From Selaginella tamariscina (taxonomy: Eukaryota; Streptophyta; Lycopodiopsida; Selaginellales; Selaginellaceae), in NCBI GenBank assembly GCA_003024785.1, contig PUQB01000263.1, positions 275,403 to 339,402 on the forward strand: a stretch of DNA of 64,000 nucleotides, written 5' to 3'. Positions 13,825 to 31,661 of this stretch are shown here, one piece after another. The notes beneath the pieces were generated by a model. That model did no database searches, was not told the origin of the DNA, and worked only from the letters and a program-made list of their open reading frames with translations. The number at the start of each line of letters is the position of its first letter. Positions within the stretch are counted from its first letter, which is position 1. A program made the translations under genes and the position numbers.

Positions 13825-16800
13825 TTTTGAGCTTGATATTTGCGGGTACATTTGATATCTTCAGGCCTAGCTTCAATGAAAGGTTGCAATTTTCTGTAAT
13901 GGTTATTATGTCCTTCTTGTCAGCAGCTCTACCACCACAGTGTGAAACCTCCAGTTGAGTGTGAGGCCTAATTCACGAATACGATAGGTATAAATTAATA
14001 CTACTCATAGGTAAAGCCTGTATAATGTTAAACCAAGAAAACCAATCACACACACACGTACGCACGCACGCACAGCCTTACATCGTATTGAAGAAAAACT
14101 TTGGAAGAATCCACTTAAGGTGAAACAACCGCTCCACTATGTTCTTCAGAAAAATTATTCTCTGGGCCGTGCTCCAGTCTACTCCACATTTTGATTCAAG
14201 CAATTGCTTCCACACACTCGTGACAATTGTATGCGTCTGCTCTGTCTTACTCCTGCAGTAATACACACACACACACACACATATAGACAATCTATATGTA
14301 TAACAATAATGTAAATTATTATATAATTCATACATAAATATAATATAAGTAATTCTGTACTTACAGTGTACTCCCTTTGTAAATCAACCTCCCCACAGAT
14401 ATACGGCCTAGCATGAGAAGAAACTCCTCGAACATTGCATTACCATCTGCACAGAACCACAAAGATAACCATTTGTATCCGTATGTGTGTTGCATATGTA
14501 CGTGTGCATTTGTATATTACAGAGATGTATGGCTTATTTGCTCTATACAGTTATACGGAGAGAGAGAGAGCATGTACAACGTTTGTGTTTTCTCTCATGT
14601 AAGTGTGTCAATGGCCTCATATGGCCACCGAAAATTTATAGGTATACTATGTTTATCCATACTCACGCACACGTTTCACGCACACATCGCACCAGTAGTA
14701 CAGCTTTCAATGCAACGTTGAACTTCCACTAAGACATCTGTTCTATAACAAGTGGAATATTCACTTGCAGAAGTGGCTGAGGATGTTACTGGAGGAAGAA
14801 ATGCAAAAGCAGTGGTGAAGCCCAGAAGAGAGCACTCGTACATGAGAGTGTATAGAAGTCGTAAACTGCACTCGTCTATACGCATAAACAAAGTTGTTAC
14901 AATGAAAAAATCTTCAGCCAAGTCCTGGAAACAGTAAAGCATGAAAACTATATCCATTATAAATATGTTTATACATATACATACATATATGTCACAGAGG
15001 CTTATCATAATACTTCTTACACATGCATATACATAGTCTACATATGCATGTTTACATCTGTGTATGAAGTGCGTATGTGTATATGCGATGTGTATAAAGC
15101 TATACTGACCTGCAACTTAGAAACCAACATACGAGCCTTTCCAGAAAATGATGAGAAAGCTTTTGGACCATCTTGCGATATTCTTTTCTGAACAGATGAG
15201 CAAAGTGCAATCAGGTCCATCATGAGCTGCATTAGTTGAATTCGTAGCCTCAAATACTGTTGTTTGAAACTCGTACGTCCTAAATAAAGGGTTAATCCCC
15301 ACAACAATAATCTACATGTATATGGTCTTAAATAGAAACTTAAATAGTTATCTATACATAATCCCATACCTCTCCGAATGAACACCAGCTTGTAAAGTAA
15401 TAATCGATTTTTCAAGCAAAGGAAGAGATAAACTTCCTGCTTCCAAGTATTTTTCTGCTGCTCCTGCTACTGGAAATAATGTTCCCAGCTGCACTCACCT
15501 GAGAGAGAGATTAGCTCCTAAATACAATATACACAGACACAAATTTACGCACGCAGGCTTACCTGTGACAGAGCCTTAAGCCAGAAGTAGCAGCTCTCAG
15601 AGGTTGCTTCACTGGCTATCCTGATGAATATGCTCTCGGATATTGTCCACAAGCCACAACAGCAGCATAGTTTCGCAAGTTTGTATGCATCCCAGAATTT
15701 GAACGACTGCATGAATCCATCAGCAATCTTTTGTATCTTTGAAAAAACACCATCTGTCAAAGTATTAAAATTAATATACAATAAATAGTTTATGTACACA
15801 CAAACAAGAAAACATATACTTAAGTAGATATATACAGCTTTGCTAATAACCTGATACATGTGAAGCTAATTAATATCCAAACTTGTCAACTTCTCATACT
15901 ACTTAGGCTGAAAATACCCAGTAAGGACGCTCACTGTTATTATCACACACGCGTGCCTAGACAGACACACAGGTGAATTGCTACGTATGTTGTGTCTTAC
16001 CTGATGCTTCATCTATTATGTTGCTATAGCCTGGAAGTAGATTCAAATAAGCTTCATCGAAAGCCTCAACTTGACTCAAGATTTGAAGGACGTGCTCGAT
16101 CCTTCCCCGTGTCAAAGAATCCTCCAAATCAGAATGAGTGCTACAAATATGTAAGAAACGGCAAAGCATAGCAACCTTCTTTGCATCATCATCCACTATC
16201 GCATTCTCCACCTACATGTAGAGAATCAAGACTTAATTTGATCATTAACATGTGTTCAGAAGAAACCTCATGAACACGAACACACACACACACAGATTCA
16301 TACCTCCATCTTGTTCCTTTGAGACCACCACTTCAATGGCATTTGAGAGATACTTCACTAATAGATGACAACACCGTGCAGAATGTGTAACGAGCCTAAA
16401 CATATATAATCAAGATGTGAACAAATAATACTTATAAATATGACTGACGAACCTTAGTATCAAATGACGAAAATCTTTAATAAGCGCCTCTTTGATGGAA
16501 GTTAATAGAGTTAACCGGTCGCATAGAAGTAAAATAGTCCTGGTGGAGAGATCAATGCCATGTAAAATGTGATCAGTTTTCCTACAGAGCTCGACCAGCA
16601 AAAGTAAAGCTTGGTAACTTATAGACCAATCCGCATCCATTGCATTTAGCTCTAATAATGGGATTAAGTCTCTGATGTAAGCAGGTGACACCTACATACA
16701 AGTCTGTGTTTATATCTACGACATAGTGTAGCACAACATATACCATGTGGTTCATTACTCATAATCACACAACACACACACAATCACACACACACACACA

Positions 16801-18169
16801 CACACACACACGTATAATATCACACTCATGAAACAGAATAAGTTACCTTCTGAAGTACACGCAAACCTTCTACACGTATCCCTGGAGCGAAGTCCATGTC
16901 CTCAAGAATGTTCCGAACTGGAGAGAGATCAACTTCCAAGTAACAACGAGAGAGCAGCTTTGAACACGAGACCAAGGAAATCATTCGAACAGATGCTCGG
17001 GGGTCGGAGCGAATATACTCCATGAGCAGATTAACGTGCTCAGGTAATAAGGATTTAGACTTCATTACCAGGTTGCTTAGAGAAGCTAATGTTGTTGTCA
17101 CTACGTCTTCGGACGGTAGCTTCAACATGAGATCTTTTCCTGTCTGAAAGTAAGTTCAGCACATCCATATATGTATGTATGTCTGTATTACAAATATGTA
17201 TTGGTGTAATTATATAACACACACAAGTAAAGCACACATCTATAGGCTTAGAGGGTGAATCCGCAGTATAATTTAAATATACACATACAGGCAAAGATAG
17301 CATTTGTTCCTTCTGTATGTCTTTTGCCCAACATGCATACTATATACAGAGCTGCCAGATAAATATGTACGGAGAGAGCAGACAAATACGAGCTTGATAC
17401 TTACAGATATAACATTTGTATACATGTATAAAAACAAGAGCTATGTCTGTAAAGCAAACACTCACACACACGTACACACACACACACACACGAGGATATT
17501 CGCATATAGATACAGGCGCATACACAAATACATATTGAAACAGTGAATATATGCTTGCCTTGTAAGCCTCAGTGGCAATGGAGGTTGATAACCACATTCT
17601 AGAGAAAAGATGTATTGCACCGACCCGTAGCCTTGTGGGTGTGTGTATGGACATGGAGAGTTCCAATATTTTCTTGCAACAAGAAGCCGCGAAGGGTAGC
17701 GATATCTCGCACAAGCAGCCAGCAGCAAAATACGCAGCTTCCACCTTCAAAGATCCACAAACAAGTTATATCATGTGTGTGGGACTGCATATATGTGAGC
17801 GTGTACGTGTGCTGTGGTTGTGTGCGTGCGTGCTGCTTGTGTCTGTGTGAAATAGTATCAAACGAACGTGTGTAAACGAGAAGTTGCTTTAACTTGTTCA
17901 TTACTCAAGAAATATATTATCTAAATTATACATATTAAACGATAAATCTAAAGAATACGAACTTTGATACAAATGCCGTTATATAGCTTTAAAAATATAT
18001 GCAAAAACATACAAACCTCCTGTTCGTGTTTGGATTCCATCGAGTCCAATACAAGGCGATGTAATTCAACACTTTCACCATCAAGTTGAGCCAGGCATCC
18101 AAGAGCACACAATGCCAGGCACCTATTACAGGATATCAGGTGTGCATGTACGTGTGCGCGTAAGTGCGT

Positions 18170-18202
<33 letters not shown>

Positions 18203-18917
18203 TAGAGAGAGAGAGAGACCTTGCAGCAACATCCGTGCTACCGGCGACACTTTTCACCCTTTTAAGCATTTCAATGCCGTCTGTAATTCTCTCTTTTGAG
18301 AAGAGACCGGTCACCTACATATGAAGTTGATATATACAAGCAACCAGGACACAGGTATAAATATCAAATCACAAACACTTAAAACTATGTGTATGTACAC
18401 ACACACAAATATATATATATCCACCTTCATATACTTATGGAAGCTGACAAATCACAAAACACACATGACACACGCATACACATATTTTATACTTACAAGT
18501 ATGTGTATATGTGGAAGGGAACCCACCTTGTTTATGGACGAAAAGCAGCACCTTGAGAACACAAAACCGGAGGATATTATTCCCATTCTTAAAGGTTTCA
18601 CCTAAACGAAGGAAAATGGCATTTGCATATGCGTGCTCCTGTCCAGGATCCAACTTGAACAAATCCACAGCAGCCTCATTAACCGGCACCTCCAAGCTCC
18701 ATTGCAGCAGCCTAGGAGCAAGGTTCAATACAGACTCGCATTGTGCCCCTGCATATAAAGAATGATAATGCAAGAAGACGCATGAATATTGCATATGAAA
18801 ACAAGCTGGGTTCATGTAAAAAATGCAAAACTCTCACTAAATTTGCATAAAACAAGAAAACTAGCAATAATGATGAAAAAATCGTCTCTCCCCCCCCCCG
18901 CTCTCTCTCTCTCTCTC

Positions 18918-18977
<60 letters not shown>

Positions 18978-19631
18978 CATGTTCATTTACATTTCTGAGT
19001 TCATAGATATATGTGTCACACATACAATAACAGACGTGAATAATTATTATTAAGACATACAGCTCATAATATTGTGAACCTCGGTGTGTAAATTACTATA
19101 TTGTTGTGAGTGTTTGTATAGCCATATACCTTATCATATTTCTTTATGTGTGAGGAGAGGCTCATAATTACTAAGCGTGGATAACATATATTTTTATACT
19201 CTTGTATACATATGTATTACACAGTTGTATACACATTATGTATATATATATGTAGATCCATACTTTATATAGAGATGGATTTCAACATACATAGATAAAT
19301 TAAAACTTCAAACCATATACACATACATGTATATAAAAATATGTTATATATGTCCATCTACATTGTTCATATTTCTCTCACTTGAGAGAAATTTCATAAA
19401 ATATCACTGTGTGTGTATTATAAGCAAATAAAATACATACATTTCATGGTTTAAATCATATAACTGGATTTCACCATGATTTTTGATACATTTCATGGCG
19501 GTTTTTTTAGAAATGAATCGATTGATTGCCGTGAAACATCTGACTGAAATCATACCTGTTTTTGAGGATCTGAAGTCCCTATCGAGCTCCCTGTACCAGG
19601 CGAGCGCCTTCGCTGCGCTTATCTCCTCCAT
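13265..19631 (-). CDS. INTS7: Integrator complex subunit 7 (ARM-repeat protein)
   Basis: INTS7 is a HEAT/ARM-repeat scaffold of the nuclear Integrator complex, which processes snRNA 3' ends and attenuates Pol II. The start at 19631 gives MEEISAAKALAWYRELDRDF. Minus-strand coding exons include 19556-19631, 18527-18748, 18219-18314, 18017-18125, 17559-17742, 16846-17145, 16453-16691, 16304-16394, 16001-16212, 15563-15755, 15372-15488, 15110-15290, 14717-14929, 14366-14449, 14083-14252 and 13823-13966, plus terminal exons near 13577-13743. Diagnostic stretches are ANAIFLRLGETFKNGNNILR, LFSKERITDGIEMLKRVK, VEAAYFAAGCLCEISLPFA and LKLGLKISNVPANIKLKK. The 17559 donor is GC. Several junctions disagree by one base (18527/18314, 16304/16212, 15372/15290), as if single-base errors are present. 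The last exon and stop (about 13265) are tentative. Confidence 0.85.
13749..13822. repeat. compound (CT)n(CA)n microsatellite, INTS7 intron
   Basis: About 20 bp of CT followed by about 45 bp of CA. On the coding strand this is (GT)n starting exactly at the splice donor after AAAAAG at 13823. Confidence 0.95.
18898..18978. repeat. palindromic (CT)n(TA)n(GA)n repeat in INTS7 intron 1
   Basis: A run of C, then CT repeats, about 28 bp of TA, then GA repeats. The sequence is its own reverse complement over about 70 bp and could extrude as a cruciform or hairpin. Confidence 0.95.
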
Positions 19632-19665
19632 TCTTACTGAACCCTAAACCCTAAACCCTAATTAC
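19632..19665 (-). promoter_or_regulatory. telo-box in the INTS7 leader
   Basis: Two and a half copies of the plant telomere-type unit CCCTAAA lie directly upstream of the start codon (about 19640-19661). Such telo-boxes are known in plant housekeeping promoters and leaders. Interstitial and very short, so not a telomere. Confidence 0.6.
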
Positions 19666-20189
19666 CTATTAGTGTTAAATATGTATTAAAATCTTTACCG
19701 TTGGATCAGCATTAATTTGATATTATTATTATCTCAAACAAATTTGCTAACTATTAAATTAAAAACTCTTAAACATAATATATAAACGAATATATTTCAT
19801 ATTTTAATTTAATTCTACATCTTACACTTGTAAACATATAAAAATTGGATTTATTTAAATGTATTGAAAAGTATACATATGGGACAAAATCTCTCACTCC
19901 GCGTAATATCAAATAATCAATACAGAATATCCTGCAAGAGGGAAAACATGCCAATATAAGAGAATTATTACACTATACAATATAATACAATAATTTTATA
20001 CATTCTAACCGTATATATAATATATATTTAGCTGAGAGAGAGAGAGAGAGAGTACATACCTCTTCATACATTTTACTGTAATAATACTCTACCTGTATTA
20101 GATAGTATATCTGTCATTTGCAAAACTAAATTGTGTGTGCGTGCGTGTGTGTGTGTATACATAGAAGGATGGACACATATATACATACC
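19666..20189. other. spacer between INTS7 promoter and apyrase 3' end
   Basis: AT-rich, with a (GA)n run at about 20034-20052 and a (GT)n run at 20132-20156. It includes the INTS7 promoter side and the apyrase 3' UTR. No gene seen. Confidence 0.5.
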
Positions 20190-20615
20190 TTAACGATGAT
20201 TAGATAAACTGTTAAGATCCTCTTTAGACGGTGTTCTTCTGCTCTGCAATCTGGACCCGTTCTTTGGTTGCATTTTTGCAAGGGCGACACGTGGATGCTG
20301 CCCAGGACCAGCAGGTGGCAAACGCAGGGGTCACTCTCCAAGAGTAGAGGTATGTTCTCTTGTGTTGATAAAACTCTTGATGTTTGTTGCTCTTCCTGTA
20401 TACATATATATTGTGTGTGTGTGTGTGCGTGCGTGTGTGAGCATATTGATATATACATGGTATGAAGTATTTTACCTCAAAAAAACCCCTGGGGGGAGTC
20501 GGAGCTGGACTGTGTGGCGGCTTCACACCTGTAAACGGCTCGTGTGTGTGTGTGTGTGTGTGTGTGTGACACTCTCTGAGAGAGATGCATACATACATAT
20601 GCCTTAATGTTATAA

Positions 20616-20651
<36 letters not shown>

Positions 20652-20900
20652 TGTGTGTACGTACCACCAAAACGCTTCATAAAGTTGAGAGACCATCGAG
20701 AGGTTCCAGAAGCAGCAGCTTGCTTAGTATCAAAGGCAACACGTAACTCTGCTTACGGCTGCAGCAAACCGTAAAGATCGCAATTAAAAATAACCACCAG
20801 TAAAAAGAGCGTAACTGGGAAGATAAAAGCTGCATTCTGAAACCATTTTGTCCCCCTACAATATGTAATCAAACCAATGTATGTGTGCATAAAAACATAA

Positions 20901-20932
<32 letters not shown>

Positions 20933-22650
20933 ACGCACGCACGCACACACACACACACGTGTATCCAAACATGTATTGCAAATATGTTCAAAGTTTACCG
21001 CCGTGAATTTCTTTCTAGTACTCCTGCCTCCAACAAAGCAGCTCCTTGTGTCCATGTGATATCACCCCGTCCCACACTGACCTGCTTGAAGAGACACTTA
21101 CTATATAAAATGTGAATGTGCGTAGAATATATGAATATCCTTACAATAACGTACATGTGTTTATATATGTACCATCACGTTAGATTCACTCTAGTATAAG
21201 TTTATAACAATCGTGTAAACGACAATGCAATACCCATACACATGAATATATATATCTCCTAGATTTCAGAAAAAAACCGGAGGTTACCTGGTCATCTCGT
21301 AAATGCAGACCATCACGCAGGAGCGACACTACATATGGAGTTCGAAAACAATACCGGTCTATATACACCTGCGGCACCACGCTGTCCCTCGCAATTGGCC
21401 ACTGTATACATAACCAGAATAATCACAGCTATTGTGTTGTGTGTGTACATAAAAGCATACATATAGAACACATGACCTTATATATACATACATACCGGTT
21501 TCTCACAGAACTCATGTCCTTTGTGTAGAAGTTCATCAAGAGAAGCACTAGAAGAGAGTCCAAAGAACTTGTACATAACAAAAAAACCGGCGACTGCATA
21601 GAATTTTCCAGTTGCTTGTGGCTGGTATTTTCCTAATGCACAGCTCGCATGCTGGCACTCGGATTCCTTCGTTTTCTGTATAGTAAACTATCCTTAGATG
21701 ACAAAATATTAGTATAACACATGCACACACGTATACATAAGAATATGAAACTCTCTCTCTCACACACACAGAGCGTACTGACCTGAAATCTCGTCGAATT
21801 AACAACAGAACGAGCAATTTGTTGACATTTTTCCCAGTTCGGATCCCCAACTAGCTGAATTGGAAGTCTAGTGCAATGTGTAGAGCACGTAAAGCTCTGC
21901 CTGTACTCAGCGTGCAAGCAAGGATGCCTCACTTCCGACACTGCAAAAATTTATGGCAAATTATCTACATGAAAGTGTGTATACACACACACACACATAA
22001 ATATATGCGTGATTAGTTAACATGATGGATACATATGAGTTTAACAATTACCATTCTCCGAGTTTAGTATCAAAAGGGCTACAGACTTTTCAAATGCATC
22101 GTTGAGACCGTATCCTCCATGGGAATATGCGTATACGCGATGCTCCTCAGGTCCGATACTTAAATTTACACTGTATTCTGGCCGTATGTACCCAACGGGC
22201 TCAAAAGTCACCTCCAAGGAGGATCCACCCAGGTCCAATGAGCCCACAGTTGCTGGACCTATATATATGCATAGATAAGTTATATACATATGCATGGTCG
22301 TGTGTATTTAGGTAAACATATGTGTGTATATAAACACGTACACTTTAGCATGCTCCGGATAACTCTAAGTAGATATATGCAACGGATATAAGTCATTATT
22401 ATATTATATTATAGCAATGTCGTATTTCTGGACGTGTGCACGCGTCTGAATGATATTATAGTGTTTCTCTATGCGTGTGTTTGCATAAGCAACACATACG
22501 CAGTCTTGTTACAGAGATACATGTATAAGTATGTGCTAATAAAACTAAGAAAGTTGTTATAAAGTTTAAATCACCCTGTCAGAGCTTATTAAGTTCATTT
22601 ATTCCATATACTGCTTAATCTACCAGTTCATATGTATATACCCGCTTACA

Positions 22651-22735
<85 letters not shown>

Positions 22736-24364
22736 CTCGATACACACACTTTATACATCCTCCTGATATGCTTATCTGTTTGTCAATCGTAAGTAGATAT
22801 ATATCCATCTGTGTGTACCTGTCTTCGTTTTATAAACATATACAATTATTTATACTGCACAGCTGTATAGATATACACACGCATATATCAGGGAATGCAT
22901 ACAATGTATACAAACACAAGCATACATATAATGTTTACCTGAGGCCTTTGCAGAACGTCCAAATCTCTCAAGGCTATAATTAAGTGCAACCCATCCATAG
23001 TAAGCCTCTTCAACCCCAGTAATAATCCTGAGCCAACTTCTCCGACACTTAAAAGGAGAACTCTTAATCATTTTCCATGCATTATCCAGAAGCCACTCAG
23101 AATCTGACGTGGCTAATTTTCGTAATCCTGTTTAGTTAGTTACATAATGAAATAATTAGTCCAAAATATACACCTTCATTTATACATCACGAATGAGAAA
23201 GAAAGAGTTATCAAATACTAAAATGGTGTGTGTGAAAGGATCAGTGCATAAGCTAACCTGATTAGGACGTGTGTGTATGTGTGTGTGTGTTATACCTGCA
23301 GTTCCAAGGAGGAAGAGGGGCGTTTCAGAGTGTAATCTTAAAGGTATTTGGTGCTCAGCCCAGTCAAGAAGTGGAATAAGTGCTGCTGAAAGTCCACTTG
23401 TATTATGTACTAATTGGTGAAATCCTGGTTCCGTTTCCATCCTATGATATGCCTGCAGATAAGCAATGTATATATTTTACCACAGTTGATATACAACATG
23501 TATATAATGTAAGAACATTTGTTGTATATAAGAATATATGCAAACACACATGTAGATAACAAGATATATAGTACCTTTGTGGGTTTAGATTTATCAAGAA
23601 ATGAATTGGAGTTATCATGGGAAGGTGGCCTATACATAACAGGAAGAGAATTTCGACTTCGAAGCCATCCGTATACATACACTCTCGTGCTCGTACTCCC
23701 ACAGTCAATTACAATTGCAAAATGCATTGGCTCCGGGTTAATACCCTGCAAAAGAAACGTTATACGTCAATATATCAACAGGATTCGTATGCGTGTGTAT
23801 ACTACATATTGGTATCATTCTATACTCATACATAATCACAAAGCTAACATGCACATGCATAAAACGCACACACACACACACATATGTGTGTGTGTGTGCA
23901 TATGTATATGTATATGTATATCTGTATATATATCAAATTCAGCTTATCAGTCTGTCCAACTAGATCTGTGTATACTTAACCGTAGTATATGCAATATAAT
24001 ACAAGTGCACATATTGATGAAACACTCTATCTATATACATGTATGTAGCGATATGTACGCACACACACACGCATACATATATATGCATATAAATATGTAT
24101 ATATGACTTGCCTGGTTCCATAGGACTCTTCCTGAAGTAAAACTGAGGTACAAAAAGAAGAGTGAGTAGAATGGTACATAAAGAGGTAAGTGCAGCAATC
24201 TTCCAAACGGACCGAGAAGGCAGACTCTTTGTTTTGGAAAAGGATGCTCCACGAATATTGAAGGCTGTAGATTCTAGAGAAGACTCCAAATCTGCCGGTG
24301 CTGAGATTGTCCTTAAGTCCCCCAATGACAGTGAATATGGAAACCTTCTAGCTTTCCCCTCCAT
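20190..24364 (-). CDS. APY7: membrane-bound apyrase/NTPDase, APY7-like (GDA1/CD39 family)
   Basis: GDA1/CD39 enzymes hydrolyse nucleoside tri/diphosphates; plant APY7-type members are membrane-anchored and affect pollen/spore wall and Golgi function. The start at 24364 gives MEGKARRFPYSLSLGDLRTI and a single TM segment follows (IAALTSLCTILLTLLFVPQF). Apyrase regions are ACR1 (FAIVIDCGSTSTRVYVYGW, 23576-23746), ACR2 (PLFLLGTAG, 23296-23453), ACR3 (ITGVEEAYYGWVALNY, 22940-23128) and ACR4 (GSLDLGGSSLEVTFEP, 22052-22260). Further exons lie at 21784-21940, 21496-21676, 21287-21401, 20996-21091 and from 20858 down (second hydrophobic segment FIFPVTLFLLVVIF), then a Pro/Ser/Arg-rich tail ending at 20190. 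The first intron has a GC donor (24112). Frame problems: an in-frame stop at about 20753, a one-base deficit in GGGG at 20327-20330 and one base at the first junction. Catalytic residues are retained. Confidence 0.87.
22653..22733. repeat. compound (TC)n(TG)n microsatellite in apyrase intron
   Basis: About 52 bp of TC followed by about 28 bp of TG, lying between the exons at 22940 and 22260. Confidence 0.95.
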
Positions 24365-25402
24365 TATTTGAAATATAATACAACTTAAATACCTATAAAC
24401 CCAATTTGAGTTAACCTAGCCCCTTAAGAAACAGGAAAAATATATGAGAAAATAAAAAATGAAGAAACAGGAAAAATATATGAGAAAATAAAAAGGGAAA
24501 AGGGAAAGAATATGCCCGGGAAAGGGAATTTTGAGCCAAAAGAAGGAGGCAAAAAAAGATAAGACAACTCAAAGTGCGATCACTATTGGCGATACGAATA
24601 TGTCCAGATTGACAATGTACATCTCCAATAGAACCTGTGTAGTAGTCCAGTCTTATGACATCATACAATGTACAAATATGTATATGTGTTTGTGTATATA
24701 GCTGTCTAGGAATCAAGTCGTTCGATATCATAAAATACACATACATATACATGCGTGTGTGCCCATATGCATATATGTATATTGCATAGTAGTACGGAAA
24801 ATGTACTATCATCTTGCAATCCCTTAGAAAGTCCGTATTTTGGAATAAAGTGAATGGTGTAGTACAATATATGTATCAGTGAATATCTAAAAGATAATTG
24901 AATCCGTGCATTTGCGGCTTTACATCATAGTTATTATATATGTGTGTGTGTGTAAAACAGGACATACATATACACGCATGTATATAGACATCTAGGAATG
25001 TAAAATAACATATATATTGCATTTATGTGTTTGTGGGCAGACTTTTCTTAGAAATTAATCATTTTTAGAAAATAACCGAAGAGTATAGCTTACCTGTGAT
25101 AATGTGCAGCTTATAACATGTGATCTAGCCCCGGCGCCATCGATCGCCCTCCTGCACAGCAGCTAAGGGCTCCTCGCAGATCAAAACCCTAGGTTTCGAA
25201 AACCCTAAACAAAGGCCCTTAAACTAAGCAAACAAAATGCGCAGCTTGCAGGAATCGAGCCTGAGACTCTAAATATTCTTAGATTACGTTCGAGAAATTA
25301 GGTCAAATTCTAGGTTTCTTTCAGAAGGAAACGATTCACGGCGCCGGGTAAGAGCTATCTCCCTTCTTGCACGCACGCTTATACAAAATTACAGAATTGG
25401 AC
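24365..25402. promoter_or_regulatory. shared head-to-head promoter of apyrase and PRP40C
   Basis: The two start codons point away from each other about 1 kb apart. On the minus strand a donor at about 25094 (CACAG then GTAAGC) ends an apparent apyrase 5'-UTR exon. On the plus strand GGCGCCGG then GTAAGAG at about 25348 and TTACAG at about 25393 bound a short PRP40C leader intron. Between them lie two GGCGCC sites and AAAACCCTAG/AAACCCTAAAC boxes (25184-25210). A two-copy ~36-bp direct repeat (about 24426-24498) lies on the apyrase side. Promoter function is inferred. Confidence 0.6.
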
Positions 25403-30082
<4,680 letters not shown>

Positions 30083-30107
30083 ACGGTATATTCTTCACCT
30101 TAATTGT

Positions 30108-31065
30108 CTATTTTTTTTTTGAAGTCTCTAGTTTGTATGTTGCTATATAATAAATTTCATCTTTATTATAAAAATTCAACTTAATCTGTATACATGGAAT
30201 CCTCGAACTCCGGAGTAGAAAGGTACCAATCTCCATTCTCACACTTAACCCGTGATTAAGCTCGTGATTAGTTAATTGCTGCTCCATATAACTGTACCCA
30301 TATGTCGTCTCATTATTCACATATATGTTAGTAGTCTGATTATGTATGTCCCCATTAACGTCTGTATCGTACACAAAGTGATCCGTACTGTATCCGTATA
30401 CGGCCACGAGGTCGTCCGTACTGTAACCATGTATAGGTGCGCTGCACATCGTCTCCGTACCCTGTATGGGTGTGGACATCTTTCTAGCACCGTACAGGCT
30501 CTCGTTGCCGGACGTGCTGCACACCGTCTCCGTACCCTGTATGGGCGTGAACATCTTCTTGGTGCCGTACCGGCTCTCCTGCAGGACGAGGTGCATATCA
30601 TGTCCGTACCATGCAGAGGCCCGTCCGTGCTGTATATGGACGGGTAGTCGATAGTACGGTTGCCGTGGTACTCCTCAGATGCAACGTGGCGTTGGTCAGT
30701 AGCTCTTGGAATGGTTGACCATTCCAGCTTCTGAGTGTTTTTGTTATAGACCAGACCATCGGTCTGGGCAGATCGCTGCTGGTTGTCTTTCTTGGGGAGA
30801 TCTGTTTGTTGCTGTTGTTGCCTTTCTTGGGGCTCTGTTGTTGCCTGGGCAACACGCATCTCAGATACTTTTCGCGCTGGTTAGACGAGTACTCCTTGGG
30901 GTTGCCGCCGGAGTCCTGGGGCTCCATGGTGAGCGTCACCTCGGCCCCGCATAAGACGTGGAGCTCGTCAGCCTTCTTCATGAGTCCGGCCGACCTCTTC
31001 CTGAATGTAGCAACACGGTTGCTTTTGTTTTCTATATACTCGATCCTGATTTTCTGACGTCCCAT
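30108..31065 (-). CDS. MADS-domain transcription factor, type-I-like, frame broken twice
   Basis: DNA-binding regulator. The start at 31065 opens [20 protein letters not shown], followed by [20 protein letters not shown]: a typical MADS box of about 50 residues, closest in feel to type I (Malpha) proteins, with no K-box seen. Downstream the plausible coding frame shifts near 30840-30860 (to a Gln-rich stretch with [20 protein letters not shown]) and again near 30598 (to a frame reading [20 protein letters not shown]). That last frame holds two copies of a TPIQGTET repeat and a YGYSTD repeat, and runs to 30108. It is apparently intron-free. The frame changes may be sequence errors or decay. 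The 3' limit is uncertain, so this may instead be a short truncated protein ending at 30598. Confidence 0.7.
30425..30590 (-). repeat. tandem coding repeat in the MADS C-terminus
   Basis: Two copies of a ~70-bp unit containing CCGTCTCCGTACCCTGTATG (30451 and 30525 regions; the first copy has ATCGTCTCC), each followed by GGGYGTGRACATCTT. They encode TPIQGTET followed by V/M-CS. A further YGYSTD duplication follows at about 30375-30430. Confidence 0.75.
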
Positions 31066-31661
31066 TGTTGTTGTGTGTGTGCTTCTTACCATTAATTAAG
31101 TGTAATCTCGAATAGATTAGTAGAAATACGTCTTCCAAGAAACTTAGAAAAAGAAACGACTTTTTCTTCATATAAAAATAGAACTGGGGTGAAAAGATTA
31201 TTATATTATAGACTAAGAAAGAATATTCTTTAGAATGTTTTAAAATAGAAACTGAAGTTCCCTGTGTCGTACTAAAGAACATTCTTAGGGTTTAGGGTTT
31301 AGAATGCATCTATATGTGCGTTTGTATATATACGTATATATTTCCCATGCCACACACATATATGAACAAAGGATGGCTGTCATATATACGTATATTCTGA
31401 CAACCGTACATGGTGATGTATATAACGTAAAAGAAATAAACCCTAAAACAGAGGATATTGTTCAAGATTTTTAGGGTTCCTAAGGGGGAGTTTTTGCGCC
31501 CTAAAAGCTACGGGCGGGGCGGGGCGCAAACAAGATGTTCTCGATTCCTGGTTAGGAATTTCCTTAATCGCTCGCTAATCATGTCCTAGTTTAGCTTAAT
31601 CTCTCCACGATCATAGCAAAATTGTGGGAAATTAAAAAAAAAAAAAAAAAAAACAACTATA
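31066..31661. promoter_or_regulatory. divergent spacer between MADS and guanylate kinase
   Basis: Holds a telo-box pair (TTAGGGTTTAGGGTTTAG, about 31285-31302) about 220 bp upstream of the MADS start. A GGGCGGGGCGGGGCGC GC-rich block lies at about 31511-31526 and an A19 run just before the kinase start (31635-31653). The two genes diverge from here. Confidence 0.5.

Noticed and set aside
14413-14732. Plus-strand frames opposite INTS7
   Set aside because: Antisense shadows; the minus strand carries spliced INTS7 exons here.
19640-19661. Telomere repeat array
   Set aside because: Only two to three CCCTAAA units in a gene leader: a telo-box, not a chromosome end.
20224-20680. Several overlapping His/Thr-rich frames near the apyrase 3' end
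   Set aside because: They run through (GT)n introns; only the short exons encoding the Pro/Ser/Arg tail fit the apyrase.
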